Notes: generated from the sequence alone by a model not told the origin. A stretch of 64,000 bases of DNA from Diaporthe sp. PMI_573 (GCA_021399435.1 JAJTUP010000016.1:496001-560000); one strand, 5' to 3'; positions 34,063-47,029 are shown, numbered from the stretch's first letter. Made by a program: numbers and translations.

Positions 34063-36101
34063 CTATACGCCGGAAATTGCATGTCCATCAGCTTTCTTCC
34101 CTTCAATTGCCGCTTGCTGCTCCTCAGCGAGCACATCGGCGGGGATCCGATCCGGGACGTCGTTGGTGAGAAGAATCATCGGACCAAGTGCTGCAGCCAT
34201 AAGGGCAAACGTCACGCAGCTTGAACGGGAATTGTCAGAACCAGTAGCCATATAACACATACAGGGAATTCTGTGACTTACAATCCAACGAGAGTACTCA
34301 GGTTCGCGTTGGTGTTGAGTCCATAGGACACCGCTTGACCCACTGCTTCAACGCATCTAAATGCGGCTCCATTGCGAACATTGGCTTTAATTTTGTGTTA
34401 GGCCTTTTCATACAATCTCATCCATCAGAAGAAAGTAGACTCACATTGTGCATCAGTTGCAAATGAGGAGATCAACCAGTACATGTATGATTGCGAGAGC
34501 GGCCCGGTGGTCTGCACGAAGAAGTACGGCAGAAACGCCGAGGGATAAAGCGGTTCATCCCAGTCGATAGCGCCCGGGTTATGTTTGTCAAATCGCACCT
34601 GCATCACGATGGACCAAATGTAGACGCCCAAATTGAGCAGAACGACGGTGTAAAGACCGAGCTGGGCCCTCCGCCTCTGGCTTAAACTTTTGATGTCGAG
34701 GATAAAGCCTAGTCCAAAGCAGCCCACACTTGAACAACCGATATCAGCACGAGAGTCACCGTATATGCGGAGTCCTTCCTAGACTTACATGCAAAAGAAT
34801 GGCGATATCAATGAAGAAAGTGCTCGAGCCCGAACACTGAAATAAGTGGCCAAATAGGTAGACCAGGTCCCACTGGAACATGAATCAGTTCAGATACGTT
34901 GTGTGAGCCTATTAAGAAAAGATGACTTGCCTATAAAAGAAGGACCAGAATGCCCATATGCAAGATAATAGTATCAGCTTTGAAGTTACAGTAATCTTGA
35001 TCTGCTTGAGCTCTTGCTTGGTGTTGAGAGCTTCGGAAACAACGATCCTAGTGCCGTCTGACCTGACGACCCGCTCAAGAGGGGATATTAGGAATGCGAA
35101 GGGCAGTCTGTCGAGACTCTGGTCAGTGTTGCACTCGACTGCACTACGTAAAGCTGGAGAAGTTGCCCTTACGCCAGACACTCGATGATGACGAAAGCGA
35201 TGTATGTGTCGGGGGTTACACCTCCTTCCACGCCCTTGATGTGATTCTTTGCTAGGCTGTGAGGCTGTCAGTGAGACGCTCTGGTTACAGATGTATGACG
35301 CTGGTCTTATTACTCACTTAATTCCACCTCCAACTAGTTGGCCGAGGTTGCGTGATACGATCCAAAGGGCCAAGTACCGGCCCCTCACACCTGACGGTGC
35401 AAGGGAGAGGATGGAACCTGCTTCCGCAACGTACCAAAAGCCAGTTCCAGCGCCGTTGAGGAAGCTGGCAAGAATGAGGAACTAGTAAAGCAACAGTCAG
35501 AGAACATAAACCCAGCCCCTGAAAATCACAATTGTCCAAACTTACCCATTGGTTTCCGTATTTACTATTCGCATAATACGATGCACCACGGATGGGAAAT
35601 GTTGCGGCACCGATTACCAAAGACCACTTGACGCCGAGCTTGTTTACAAGGGGCCCACCGAATGCGCAGACAATGGCAAGCATGGTATAGTTGATCGCGG
35701 TGCTGTGACCGAAAGACGCTTGTCAGTACACGCTCCAAGTAGTACCAGATTGTGAGAGGGTACATACGCAGTATTGGATGTCTGCGGCGTCGCCAGACCA
35801 CCGCCGCCGAGGCCTGATAAGAGGTTAGTATTTAATTCAAACGGTCCAGAAATTCCCGAGATGGCATACCGGCGATCGCGTCGTCCATTGCTGGCCCACA
35901 GAAGGCCTGGACGCTCAGCAGCATCATCTGCGTCAGACTATGCTGCCAGATCCTCTTCCACAGCGGCACGTCCCGTCTATACGCGTCCATGTCGACATAC
36001 TCGGGATTCGCACCGGCGGCGCTGTCTACAACCTCAAGAGACGGGCCCTTCTCTCGGGTGGCCTCATTTTCACCAGGACCGGAGATGCTGTCGACCTTCA
36101 T
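34063..36101 (-). CDS. UNC93-like major facilitator transporter, ten exons
   Basis: Exons: 36101-35870, 35813-35768, 35702-35546, 35481-35318, 35256-35173, 35107-34931, 34872-34789, 34728-34445, 34384-34282, 34219-34063. The introns are 56-65 bp and the product is 495 aa. The cytosolic N-terminus leads into helix 1 (MMLLSVQAFCGPAMDDAIAG) followed by the glycine-rich loop LGGGGLATPQTSN typical of fungal UNC93-like/DUF895 proteins. Later blocks include AINYTMLAIVCAFGGPLVNK, FLNGAGTGFWYVAEA and, after splicing, GTWSTYLATYFSVRARALSS, which is highly characteristic. The intron at 34873-34930 begins with GC (AG|GCAAGT) instead of GT; only this boundary restores the conserved block. Substrates of the fungal members are largely unknown. 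It is transcribed away from the fructosyl amino acid oxidase with 756 bp between the start codons. Confidence 0.88.
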
Positions 36102-36857
36102 GATGGCCTCGGACGATTCTGCAGTGGGGGTTTGGGGTCTGTGAAGGTCAGAGGAGCAGTAGTCGGACGAAAATGGGCTGCGCTCATACGACTATTTGTA
36201 AACTTTCTCATGGCGTTGGGTCTAGATACATATAGCCATGCGAACAAGCTTCTCCCCATGTGCCTGACCGGGATGGTGTTGCTTATCTGTGGGTCTGGGG
36301 ATCAACGACCATGTGCCGTCTCCAAACACTCAGTATGGGGTAATTTCCCCGACTGAGGCCATGATTCGTGATGGTTGGACAGTGATGCGCGCGCGCCGGA
36401 CGCGATGGACCGGGAGGCGAGAAGACTTGACCGCTCCCTGCACAGTTAGCATCGACCTCAAACAGAGTATGACAGGGAGAGGTCATGACTGTTGGAATTT
36501 GCATCACCGTGTCTAATCGTTGATCATCCGGCAACGTTCTGGCGAATTGCAGGTGGTTTGCACATGTCGTTGACGTTGATAAGAAGTCGGAGTGCCCCCG
36601 TATTTTGCATTTTTGGCGGGGATATCTCCGGTCCGGGCCGACGGTGACGACCCCATATGAGCGGAGTTGGACATGAGGAAGGTCGAAGCGATAGCTTGAG
36701 CGGGGGCCATCCATGTCGACATTTGGTGATCCACCAAACACGTGAGCGCGCTCAACGTCGCCATCGTCGTGCCGGAATTTAAATCCGCCCAGAAATTCTC
36801 GCTGGGCGTCGCTAGGCGAGGATTGAACAACAGGTAGTTGGAGAGAATTCATACGCC
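36102..36857. promoter_or_regulatory. Divergent promoter region of transporter and fructosyl amino acid oxidase
   Basis: This 756-bp spacer separates two start codons pointing outward. It contains two full HGATAR sites, the binding motif of AreA/NIT2-type nitrogen GATA factors: CTTATCT at 36282-36288 and TGATAAG at 36577-36583. Such sites occur often by chance, so regulation by nitrogen is only suggested. A 199-codon minus-strand frame across it overlaps the oxidase start and is not considered a gene. Confidence 0.35.
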
Positions 36858-38460
36858 ATGGCCAACTCCCGGGAAACCACAAAAGTCATCGTTGTCGGAG
36901 GTGGGGGGACGATCGGGTCGTCAACGGCTCTGCACCTACTTCGATCGGGATATACTCCGTCGAATATCACCGTTCTTGACACCTATCATTTCCCTTCTGC
37001 CCAGTCCGCGGGAAATGACCTCAACAAGATCATGGGAATCCGGATCCGGGACAGAGCCACTGTACGACTGAGCCTGGAGGCGCGTGACATGTGGAGGAAT
37101 GATGAGCTGTTTAAGCCATTCTTTCACAACACAGGAAGGGTATGTTGGGAATGAACAAGCCCCACGATTTTCTGCGTAGGCTGACTTTTTGAATTTCATA
37201 GTTGGACTGCGAGGTTTCTGAAAAAGGAATCGCTGGTTTACGGCGCGAGTATCAAGCTCTGATTGATGCAGGGGTCGGCGACACGCACGAATGGCTCGAT
37301 AGTGAAGACAAAATTCTGGCCAAAGTACCACTTTTGCCGAGGGAAAGTATCAAGGTAAGATACATCCTGCCCGAAATAGTAGCAAAATCACTGATGAGAA
37401 ATTTCCAAGGGCTGGAACGCAATCTACAGCCACGATGGAGGCTGGCTTGCTGCGGCAAAAGCAATCAACGCTATTGGGGAATTTTGTCAGAAACAGGGCG
37501 TCAGGTTTGGATTTGGCGGGTAAGCAGATAGAATCTCACTGAGAAAATGCTCAGCTAACCTCCGCGATCTATGATAGTGCTGGCTCCTTCAAACGTCCAG
37601 TGTTTGACGACGACGGAACAACGTGTATCGGTGTCGAGACAGAGGACGGCACAAAGTATTACGCAGACAAGGTTGTACTCGCTGCAGGAGCCTGGAGCCC
37701 GACATTAGTAGACCTGGAGGAACAATGCTGCTCAAAGGTAAGAGACCGCAACCGAAAACCGGATTTCCCCGTTTCGATACTGACATGTAGAGGAAGGCCT
37801 GGGTATATGCCCACATGCAACTGACACCACAAGAAGCCGCTGAGTATAAGGGGATCCCCGTAGTCTATCACGGGGACATCGGCTTCTTTTTCGAACCCAA
37901 CGAGTACGGCGTCATCAAAGTCTGCGACGAGTTCCCCGGCTTCACTCGGTACAAGCAACACCAGCCCTACGGAGCGGACGCGCCGAAGCCAGTATCAGTT
38001 CCCCGTTCGCATGCTAAGCACCCTACCGACACCTACCCTGATGCTTCCAAGACCACTATTCGCAAAGCCATAGCGACGTATTTGCCACGCTTCACACAAA
38101 AGGAGCTGTTCAACCGGTCTTTGTGCTGGTGCACCGACACCGCGGACTCGTCGCTGCTCATCTGCGAGCACCCGAGGTGGAAGAACTTTATCCTTGCGAC
38201 GGGGGATAGCGGGTTTGTTTTTGCCTCTCAGCCGGCCTGTAAAATATGGCTAACAACTCCTCAGGCACTCGTTCAAGTTGCTGCCGAATATTGGCAAGCA
38301 CGTTGTGGAGCTTATCGAGGGAAACCTGGCTCGGGATCTCGCTGAGGCGTGGCGGTGGAGGCCGGGATCTGGGGACGCGAGGAAGTCTACTCGTGCGGCG
38401 CCGGCGAAGGACCTGAGTGAGATGCCTGGATGGAACCATGATAAGGAGGCGATGCTGTAG
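36858..38460 (+). CDS. Fructosyl amino acid oxidase (amadoriase), six exons
   Basis: The enzyme oxidises fructosyl amino acids (Amadori products of glycation) to free amino acid, glucosone and hydrogen peroxide, using covalently bound FAD. Exons: 36858-37139, 37202-37354, 37410-37519, 37578-37737, 37797-38212 and 38265-38460, giving 438 aa, the usual size of the family. Near the N-terminus VIVVGGGGTIGSSTALHLL is the dinucleotide-binding GxGxxG loop. The block DTYHFPSAQSAGNDLNKIMG is diagnostic of amadoriases. VVLAAGAWSPTLVD is the second FAD contact. CWCTDTADSSLLICEHP holds the cysteine that binds FAD, and FILATGDSGHSFKLLPNIG closes the FAD site after the last splice. The C-terminal AML resembles a weak peroxisomal PTS1 signal, which would suit a peroxide-forming enzyme. 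Confidence 0.92.
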
Positions 38461-40038
38461 AGTACCTAGCATGCCAGGGTATGGCGAGGGCTTATGTGAA
38501 CGTGTCCGGTGGTACGGAATTGGGTTCCGTGAGAAAAGGATGGAGAGGTATAGTCAACATTGCGGTTTATAAAACATAAATACTACATGCCAACTTCGCA
38601 GTTGAAGCATCTTAGTCGCCTTGTAAGTTTGGAGGAAGGGACAATGACATCAATGATTCTTGAGGCAAACCTGCAGGGGACAATGTTCATCCACAAAAGC
38701 GGAACACTTCACTCGAAACTCATCACAGCCACACCGCCAATCACCGCTCATGTGTTTGCAAAGAAAACGGGGTGTCTTGTGTCCCATTCACAGAACCCGG
38801 AACTCAAGTTGGTCGATTTATGTTTGATTCCCCGCGTTGCACTACTTTGGACCCTGCATGCAATCTGCACATGCCCGCTGTCAGTCATGTGGCGCCGCGG
38901 CGGGATGAGACCAGGACCTCTATGCAAGACAGGCAAATCCGCCCCATGACATTTGAAGCTAGCTACTCACTCAGCTAACGCCATTGACAGAAAGCAATGC
39001 CTGTGGCAGCGGTGTGGTAGGGGACAAGAGCATGCTGCCAAGATCAGTCTATTTGATGACAGACAGTCAGAGCCATGCCGTTTGCGGGTAGCTAGGAGCT
39101 TCCGGTCCACCCTTGAGCTCCAATTGCATTCGAAACATCACCATCACTCCCAGCAGTAATCATGATGAGTGGATATGTCAAAGCCCCTCCTTTGAATTTT
39201 GTCATAGACTAAGCGATAGAATCCTACCTAGGTCAGATACGTCTTGGGTCTTGAGCTAACGGGCTTCCATGCTTCTCAGCTTTGCGGTCTTGGGGCTAGA
39301 GTGGAGAATCCTAAGGACAGGCTAGGCCTATCATTTAGTAGGATGGAACATCACAACCTTATTTTTAAGAGCTGTTTGCTCTGCAGTCATCATGCGGACT
39401 AGACCCTGAATTTAACCGAACCGTCTACAGGATGCAAGGTGTAAACACCCGGGGCTCCCCACTTTCATCACCCACGTAAAACCCGTGAACGGAGAAGGGG
39501 CGCCGGAGAACCGGTCGTTGTTGCTTACCTTGCTCCTCAATCGTTTGTTCTGAGGAATGACGTAACAAGTCCTTTCACAGGGCGACTGCAAGAACGAGTT
39601 TGCCTCGAGCTAACAACAACACACGACCATCTTGGATACCGCGTGCTACACCGGTTAAATCACCCGCTCCTGCTCCTGGTGCGGACAAACGCAGACCAAC
39701 CACACGCCTATCTATTAGGCGAGCTCAGGTTTGCCTACGCCCAGTCTTCTTGCCGGAGAGAAAGCCTGACACCATTTGATTTATTGATCCATACGGAAAC
39801 TATTTCAACCTTTCCGACTAAGTCCAGACACTCCAGCTCTCGCCATAATTATGCAGGAAGCGGAGCGAACGCCCTGTGTCTAACGCCCTATGTCTCAGAC
39901 ACTGGCTGTGATCATACGCACCGCAGACGACGAGTTTGATACAGCACAAGATCCTGTAGCGTTTTCTGACAGGAAATTACCGTGTTCGTCCGTCTTGATC
40001 TCCAGCTCCAGTGCTTCTAAGGTCTCGTCACATTCAAA
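38461..40038. other. Intergenic stretch, no gene
   Basis: About 1.6 kb. Short plus-strand frames (38560-39159, 39643-39939) have no motif. The right end is presumably the promoter of the flavin monooxygenase. Confidence 0.4.
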
Positions 40039-42092
40039 ATGGTTCTAAAGGTCGCGGTCATCGGAGGCGGGCCAGCAGGCCTGGTGACTTTGAAATACCT
40101 CTTGGAAGCGCACAAGTTCTTTCCCGGCGCGCAAATCGAGGCCGACTTGTTCGAGAAGGAGGAAGATGTCGGCGGTGTTTTTAACTACGGAGTGTATGAG
40201 GATGCCGAGGCGAGCGTTTGCCCCATCCTGCTCCTTTCCGCTCGCCACAGCTAACGCAGCTCCGCAGCTTGTCTCTTCGAAATATCTCACAGCCTTCTCC
40301 GATTTCCGGGTCCCAAAGACCGAGAAGGACTTCCTCACGCCCAAGAGATATGTCGAATACCTGAAAGATTACGCAACGAAGTTCGCCCTGTGGGACCACA
40401 TCCACCTTTCGACTGAGGTCACCTCCGTTTCACCAGACCCGGAACACGCATCTCAACACATCATTACTACACGTGAAACCCAAGGTCAGGCCCCCACGGA
40501 GCGCCAATTTCACGCCATCGCGATCTGCAGCGGTCTGAACCAAAACCCTTGCAACCCAGCCATTCCAGGGCTCAACATCCCTCTACCTACTGCCAACGAA
40601 AAAGAAGGTCACCACCGCCCAGCTCAGATGCCAGGCTCATCCATACATCCGGGCATCACGCTCCTCCACTCAGCCGACTTCAAAGCCCGCTCCCAATTCG
40701 GCACAGACAAGACCATACTGATCCTCGGCGTCGGCGAGACAGCGATGGACATCGCCCACCTCGCCATCACATCCCCAACAAAGCGCGTCATCCTAAGCCA
40801 CCGAGACGGCTTCATCTCCTCGCCAAAGATCGTGCCAGACCCCTACCGCGCAGGCGGGCGCAGCGGCGGGCCCGACCCATCCAACCCAAACAAACCAATC
40901 GACTGCTCGACGGCCTCCCTGTTCGACACGGCGTACGTGCCCGCCTTGGTACAGCGGGGCCCCTGGCTGTGGGCCCTCTACAATGCGTTCGTGATGAACA
41001 TGGCGTGGATGATCTCGGGCACGCGGGCCGGGTTCGACCAGTGGGTTGGGGGCGTCAGCGTCCAAAGGCTGCACACCGATTCGCTCCTCATCTGCAAGAG
41101 CGACAGGGCGCTGCCTTATATCTCTGAGCAGTACAGGAGCAATTCATGGCTGAACCGGTGGCGGACTTGGCTTATCAACGTGGAGCTGAGGCCTACTGGT
41201 GGGAAGAAGATTGATCTGGCGCCGTGGCCGACTCATGTTGATGAGGAGGGCGTGGTTCACTTTGAGGAGAATGAGAGGCCGGAGTCGAAGCTTATGAGGA
41301 GGGAGAAGGGCATACGTCCTGACGTCGTCATTTTTGCGACTGGGTATAAGCAGTCGTTCGCCTTTGTTCCCAACGGGGATGTGTACCCGTCGCTGGATGA
41401 CTGCGTGACAAGGGGCATTTTCCGGAATGTCGACGACGGCATCGCATATATCGGATTCATCCGACCAGCTTTTGGTGAGCAACCATTTTCTCAAGATCAG
41501 TCTCTCTCGCTGTGTTACCGGGTACTGATCTCAACGTCTTACGAAAGGTGCTATCCCCCCCGTTGCAGAGCTCCAAGCTCAGACCTGGGTATACCACCTC
41601 ATCGCCAGCCCCAAGTTCCGCCCATACTTCCGGCCCGACTTCAAGCCCCCCACCCGCTCCCACAACGCCGTGGAGCAGTACGAGATGGACTACAAGCTCA
41701 AGAGCCGCGACAAGGTCCACGACTTCGCCGCCACGAAGCGCGGCGTCGACCAGGAGAGCTACATCTACCAGCTAGCGCTGGACATGGGGTCCGCGCCCAC
41801 CTGGACACACGTGCTGAGGGGCCTCGGGCGCGAGGTCTTCTTCACGTGGGCAATGGGTCCCAACTTCCCGTCCAAGTTCCGGCTTGTGGGGCCGTGGGCC
41901 AACGACGAGACTGCGCGGGAGGCGGCCGGGTTGATGGGGCCGGACGGTGAGCTGGGAAAGCTGGTGAGGAGGACTGGTGGAGGGGTTTTCTTCTTCACCT
42001 ACACTGTCATTCCACTAGTGATTTTTGCACCGATCAGCATTCTGATCAACACTTTGTATTGGTGTTTGCGGGTCATTCGAGTCTGTAGCTGA
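40039..42092 (+). CDS. Flavin-containing monooxygenase, membrane-anchored
   Basis: Three exons (40039-40209, 40268-41474, 41548-42092) give 640 aa. FAD binds at VLKVAVIGGGPAGLVTLKYL (GxGxxG) and NADP at ILGVGETAMDIAHL. VVIFATGYKQSFAF is the conserved ATGY motif of FMO-type oxygenases. The block VSSKYLTAFSDFR after the first intron is well conserved in the group. That first intron needs either a GC donor at 40210 or a GT donor at 40216; the GC choice matches family spacing (YEDAELVSSK) better. The second intron is a normal 73-bp GT-AG. The C-terminus has a hydrophobic helix (TVIPLVIFAPISILINTLYW), so the enzyme is probably tethered to the ER membrane. FMOs oxygenate nitrogen or sulfur atoms in small molecules; the substrate here is not known. 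Confidence 0.88.
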
Positions 42093-43519
42093 TCACGTTC
42101 TCACATACTGTAGCGAGTGTATAGCATCGTTGAGGCGAAAGGTGTGCTTGCTCGTTGGGTCATTAGAATAATCAATAGGCAGTGTGAAAACCCAGTATAA
42201 AATTTGTTGATTTGAATCTGTGGGACTTGAAATCAAAATGCTGTGGCCCTGCAGACGATAATGACCAGGTGACGTGGCCCAAAGACCAACACGCTGCCAA
42301 TTTGTGCATCTCCAAGGTCTTGCGATCTCGGTCAGTTCATTTGCTTACCACCCAGAGATTCTGCTCTTGCGGTCCCAACCCGTTTTGGTTGACAATGCAT
42401 GTAGACGAGGGCTCTTCCAACACCTGCAGGTAAAAACTCATAGCCCGGTCGTACCAGGCAGGCATGTGTTGGTGGACGGACTTTTCGTCGAAACACCGAA
42501 TCCCGTTCGGGCATGCAAGGGCTGTCCAAAACATTGCAAATGGTCGATCCACCATGCAAACATGCAAATGCAATCTTGTTTTCATGTGCAGCTGCGGCGT
42601 GTGTTGCGTAAACAGGATGTCACTGCAAGGGATAGTGGAGTCCAGAGCGCCTCTTGCTGCCTAAATCCTCTCTCTAGAGCCACCCCTCTTGCTTAGCCGT
42701 CCTCACATCAGTTCGACCTGTTTCACACGTTTAATTTGATGCCCCGAGAGAGAATGTCACTATCAGGTGAGTTCTCTTAAATCTGTTTTGAATTGAATAC
42801 GAGTATCTCCTTTTTTTCAGCTCTAATCAAGACACTCAACATCTTCTTTGCCTCTCATGGGTCTCGACTTTCTGTGGATGAATGGTATGCGAAATATGAT
42901 TTTCTGGAGGGGTACAATACTGGAACCAAGATTGAATGGATGTCTAGATAAAGCCATACACCGCTATATAGCATCGCAGTGTCAGGACTGTGACTTGTAA
43001 TATGTTGCCGTGATGAGCAGCCGGAGGAGCCGTCGAGGGAAAGGAGCAGCAGGGAAGCCTGCCGAACGCGGCACCGAGCCGCTGCTGCGGTCAGCTTGAC
43101 GACGCACCCACCCCAGAGGACAGCGTTTCACTGCAGCAGGTATCATGTGGGGATTGCATGCATGATTTGGAATTCGGGAACTCCATTCCTCCGATCGCCT
43201 ACCGTCTTATTGAAAGCTTGGCATCCAGGCTCATGATGGCAACGGCGAGGGGACAGCTTACGGGTCAAGATCCTCATTTCTCATATAAAGTCTCGCTGAC
43301 AACTACTCGTTGACAAGCAGCTGGGAGTGCCGAGGAGTAGAAGATAGCTGTGCGCGCGAGAACCAACGTGCGGGCTACAGAAATCGTCCCAACGACGTTT
43401 GCTCGTAGCGCAGGGCATTCGAAGTTGGACTGAAGTTTCATCCCTTGTCCCGAGGTCCAAAACTCTACCCGCTGGGCTCAACTCCCAACAAGTTGTCTGC
43501 CTGACAGTATTTCATCAAT
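42093..43519. other. Spacer between oxygenase genes, nothing recognised
   Basis: About 1.4 kb between the flavin monooxygenase and the P450, both on the plus strand. The frames inside are short and mutually overlapping on both strands. Confidence 0.4.
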
Positions 43520-45314
43520 ATGGACAGAATATCTACACACGCATCAGGCGCAACCATATGGGCGTTGACAGCGGTGCGTATTGTCGCCCTCCTGTCTGCT
43601 GCATGTGTTGAATCAATCTAGGCTGACATTGCTCCGCGGCACCCTCTAGCTCCTGATATTCAATGTTCTACGATGCATCTACAACGTTTTCTTCCACCCG
43701 CTCCGGAACTTCCCCGGCCCCTTAGCGAGCCGTGCTTCCGGCCTCCCGAACGTGATATCCATGCTGCGGGGCAAGTGGACCACCGAGCTCCTCCCCGTGG
43801 TGGAGAAATACGGCCCCGTCGTCCGCATCAGGCCCGGCGAGCTCCTGTTCACTGACCCGGATGCCTGGAGGGACATCTACTCGCACCACAACGGGGCGGT
43901 GGTCAAGGGGGAGGAGTTCGCCAAGTCCGACATCTTCTATCAGACCCCTGGCGTCGTGCCCTCCCTGCTCGCGGAGAGTCGCGACAACCATACTCTCATC
44001 CGGCGACAGTTTAATTACGGCTTCAGTGACAAGATCTTGCGCGATCAGGAGTCGATTGTGAAGGGGTATGTTGACTTGTTGATGCAGAGGCTTCGAGAGC
44101 GATGCATCCCTAGCACCAAGACCGATGGTGGTGAGAAGGAGACCCTGTCAGCCTCCAAAACGGCATTCGACCTGCGCCGTTGGTACAACTACACCACATT
44201 CGACATAATCGGCGACATGGCCTTCGGCGAGCCCTTTGGCAGCCTCGAGGCCGGCACCGAGAGCCAGCTAGTTAAGAACATCGAGAGCGGGCTGGCGCGA
44301 CAGCCGCTCGGGACGGCCTTCAAGCTGATGGGCCTGGGGTGGATGATCTCCCGGCTCGCCGGGCGCAACTCAAAGTTCCGCAGGGACAGCGCTAGGAGGA
44401 CGGCCGAGAAGCTGAGGAGGAGGATGGGTCTCAACGTCGAGCGGCCGGACCTCATCGGCAGTCTGCTGCGCAAGCAGGAGGACTGGAATATCCCCTTTGA
44501 GCGCCTTCGGGCCAACGCTGGGCTTCTTGTTGTTGCTGGGTCGGAGACGACAGCGACTTTGCTCTGCGGTGTCACATACCTGCTTCTCAGGAACCCCGAG
44601 TGCTTGCGCAAGGTCACTGAAGAGGTCCGCTCAGCCTTTGAGTCGGAGCACGACATCACGTTCTCTTCCGTCCAGAATCTCCCATACAGTAAGTTTGATC
44701 CAACCTGCCTCCTGCACCTAGCAACCCTACTCTCTCCACATATTGCAGTACCCCTCATGACTCACCTGTCGATGCCCTACTCACGAATCATCCTCGCAGT
44801 GCTCGCCTGCCTCCGAGAGGCTCTGCGCTGCTACCCCCCAGTAGCAGGCCCGCTGCCTCGTGTCGTTCCCAAGGGCGGCGCAAACATCACCGGCCACTTC
44901 GTGCCCGAGGGCACAACAGTGGTCGTTGCGCAGTGGCCAATGAACCACAGCACGCGCAACTTCAGCGATCCATTTAGCTTCAGGCCGGAGCGGTTCCTTA
45001 CGCCGGAGAAGTTCCCATACGACAAGCTGGACGCGGTGCAGCCCTTTAGTACGGGGCCCAGGGATTGTATTGGGAAGAAGTGAGTCTGATTCCATGGCCC
45101 CATTGCCCTATCCCTCTGTATTGGTATTTGTTTCTGAAGTGGGTACTGACTTCTGGGTAGTTTGGCATATGCCGAAATGAGGACGATCCTGGCTCGTCTG
45201 CTGTTCAACTTTGATATTGAACTCGTGAACCCCGAGGTCGATTGGCTGGATCAGAAGGTCTTCTTTCTGTGGACAAAGCGGCCGCTCAATGTTTACTTGA
45301 CACCAGTGCGGTGA
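43520..45314 (+). CDS. Cytochrome P450 monooxygenase, isotrichodermin C-15 hydroxylase-like
   Basis: Four exons: 43520-43573, 43650-44688, 44800-45079 and 45161-45314 (introns 76, 111 and 81 bp), 508 aa. After a short N-terminal hydrophobic segment comes the proline-rich hinge (VFFHPLRNFPGPLAS). The oxygen-binding I helix reads LLVVAGSETTATLL, the ExxR motif is CLREALR, and the heme-binding loop is FSTGPRDCIGKNLAYAE with the axial cysteine. The heme motif becomes complete only after joining exons 3 and 4. The overall pattern resembles the large ascomycete group usually annotated as isotrichodermin C-15 hydroxylase-like, but that name covers many substrates. The next gene upstream is a flavin monooxygenase on the same strand; no backbone enzyme is nearby. 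The first 54-bp exon is the least certain part. Confidence 0.9.
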
Positions 45315-46000
45315 TGTCTCTCTCAAGCCGGGGATCGATCGCCTGATTCAGTTATGAATCTCCTATCGTCAGAGAATTCAGGACTCTGGGAAGGATATTT
45401 CGAACAGTCCTGGGTATTGAGGCTATCAGTGCTGTTGTATATATAGAAACGTTATGTAAAATGACCAGTCCACTCCGCTGTTTTCGTGTCTGTATTGTCA
45501 GGGGTAAATATGGTTAAAAGTAGTCCGAATGAAGCTGGAGCTCAACCCCGGAACGCGAGCCAAGATCCGCGATGTCGGGTCAGGTCATTTCCTGAAAGGG
45601 TACCATGCGCAGGTGCTACGCTACATACGGGGCCAGCCAACGCAATGCGCACCGGCAGCTGCTCTCGCGTGTTACGGCAGGGCCTGGAAGGTGGAGGGGC
45701 ATGTAGCTGCAACAGTCCCTAGAGGGAGGAAGTTCGAGGATGGGTCAGAACGTAGTTCAGCACACAGGAGATGACGGTATCAGTCTTTATACTCGAGCAT
45801 CCTAATTTGCAGCAATGCGCAAAACTGGGTTTGTTGTCGCCAAATGTGTGGTGCAAGCATCGCCTAGATGAGTATGCTTACCTGTGTCGCGGCACAAATT
45901 CAAGGCGTTGAACACCTCTTGCGATTCTCAACTAGGTTCGTGTTGGATTCAGACTGAATTTCAAATGTAGATAGATGCTCTTTCGTACTCGTGATACTCA
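45315..46000. other. Spacer, no gene
   Basis: About 0.7 kb downstream of the P450. Overlapping plus-strand frames at 45486-45774 have no motif. Confidence 0.35.
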
Positions 46001-46324
46001 TTACTCGCTGCTCTTCGTTTCCATCCCCCTACTCGCCGCGGCATCACCATCGCTCGGGTCTGCACTGCCGTCCCTTGGAACTTCCCCGACCACACCAGGC
46101 TCACTCGAGGGAGAAGGGCCGGCAGCTTTGTGGTGCGTCACAGGCGCTGTGACAGTGTCACCACATGTTTGCTCCCTTTTGCTTTTGATGTTGTCCAATT
46201 TGTCGTCCAGCACTGCGAGCGGAACTTTATCCACAGACGGAGTAATCTTTTCGCTGAGCTCGGCCTGGTCGTGTCTGTCGACAGAACCGACAGTGTGGAT
46301 GATTGGCACCGTATCACCGCTCAT
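46001..46324 (-). CDS. Hypothetical hydrophilic 107-aa protein
   Basis: An ATG-started frame that is rich in Ser, Asp, Glu and Lys (for example VLDDKLDNIKSKREQTCGD) and looks disordered. A well-formed GT-AG intron just upstream (donor GGTGAGTC near 46402, acceptor CTTAGG near 46348) would lie in its 5' leader, which supports transcription of this strand. No family is recognised. The opposite strand also has a 124-codon frame, but that one is leucine-rich and looks like a shadow. It could be a small real gene or a fortuitous frame. Confidence 0.35.
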   Translation of the reverse strand: MSGDTVPIIHTVGSVDRHDQAELSEKITPSVDKVPLAVLDDKLDNIKSKREQTCGDTVTAPVTHHKAAGPSPSSEPGVVGEVPRDGSADPSDGDAAASRGMETKSSE

Positions 46325-47029
46325 TTTGAGGGCTGTCAGTGTTCCCTAAGCATGTCGAGTTCTCATTAGGTTTGTTCTGCGTGGCTGGAGCAATGACTCG
46401 ACTCACCCATGTGTCTCTTTTCTGGTCCTATGTACACTTGAACGTGGAAAATGGACGTAAAGCAAAACATGCTTGGCAGGCCTTCTGGACATTCTTGATA
46501 AAATAGGTGCCTGGTGATGATCGACTTGATTACATCAAATTGCTGGATTCAATTTGTAGCCTTCAAAGCAATGTTTTGGTCATGATGACGTCCTGATGTG
46601 CTGTTTGTTGAATGCAGATACAATCCTGCAGCCTTGGATGCATGTGGACCACAACTTTGTTTGCAATCAACCACAGTCCATTTGGCACTTCATGCTTGGT
46701 TTGTGTCTCTTGCACGAAGAGGAGCGCATTGTCTCGTAAGTCTACGAATGATTTTGCAAAGGCAGAGTCATGTCAAGAGATAGGAGCATTGGCAACTTTT
46801 AGTTTGATGCACTGCGAAACGATGACCCATTTATCACCGCCACTGCGGGAGACGGCGTGCATGAGGCTGCAACAACAGACATGACGTACAAAGTGGCAAA
46901 ACAGAGACCACGTTGTGGAGTATCGTCAAATTAGCACTGTTTACAAGATATCTGTATTAAATTGCTGCTCAATACAAACGAAAGTCTATGCATCTCTATG
47001 CTTCAACCGCCCCAAAAATTGAATTGTAC
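46325..47029. other. Spacer, no gene
   Basis: About 0.7 kb containing the putative leader of the small hypothetical gene. Otherwise nothing recognised. Confidence 0.35.

Noticed and set aside
36283..36882. 199-codon minus-strand frame in the divergent promoter
   Set aside because: Runs across the oxidase start codon, no recognisable motif, and a promoter is needed there.
24103..45314. A secondary-metabolite cluster (acyltransferase, flavin monooxygenase, P450)
   Set aside because: No synthase or backbone enzyme is present, the genes are far apart and separated by unrelated wall, transport and oxidase genes.
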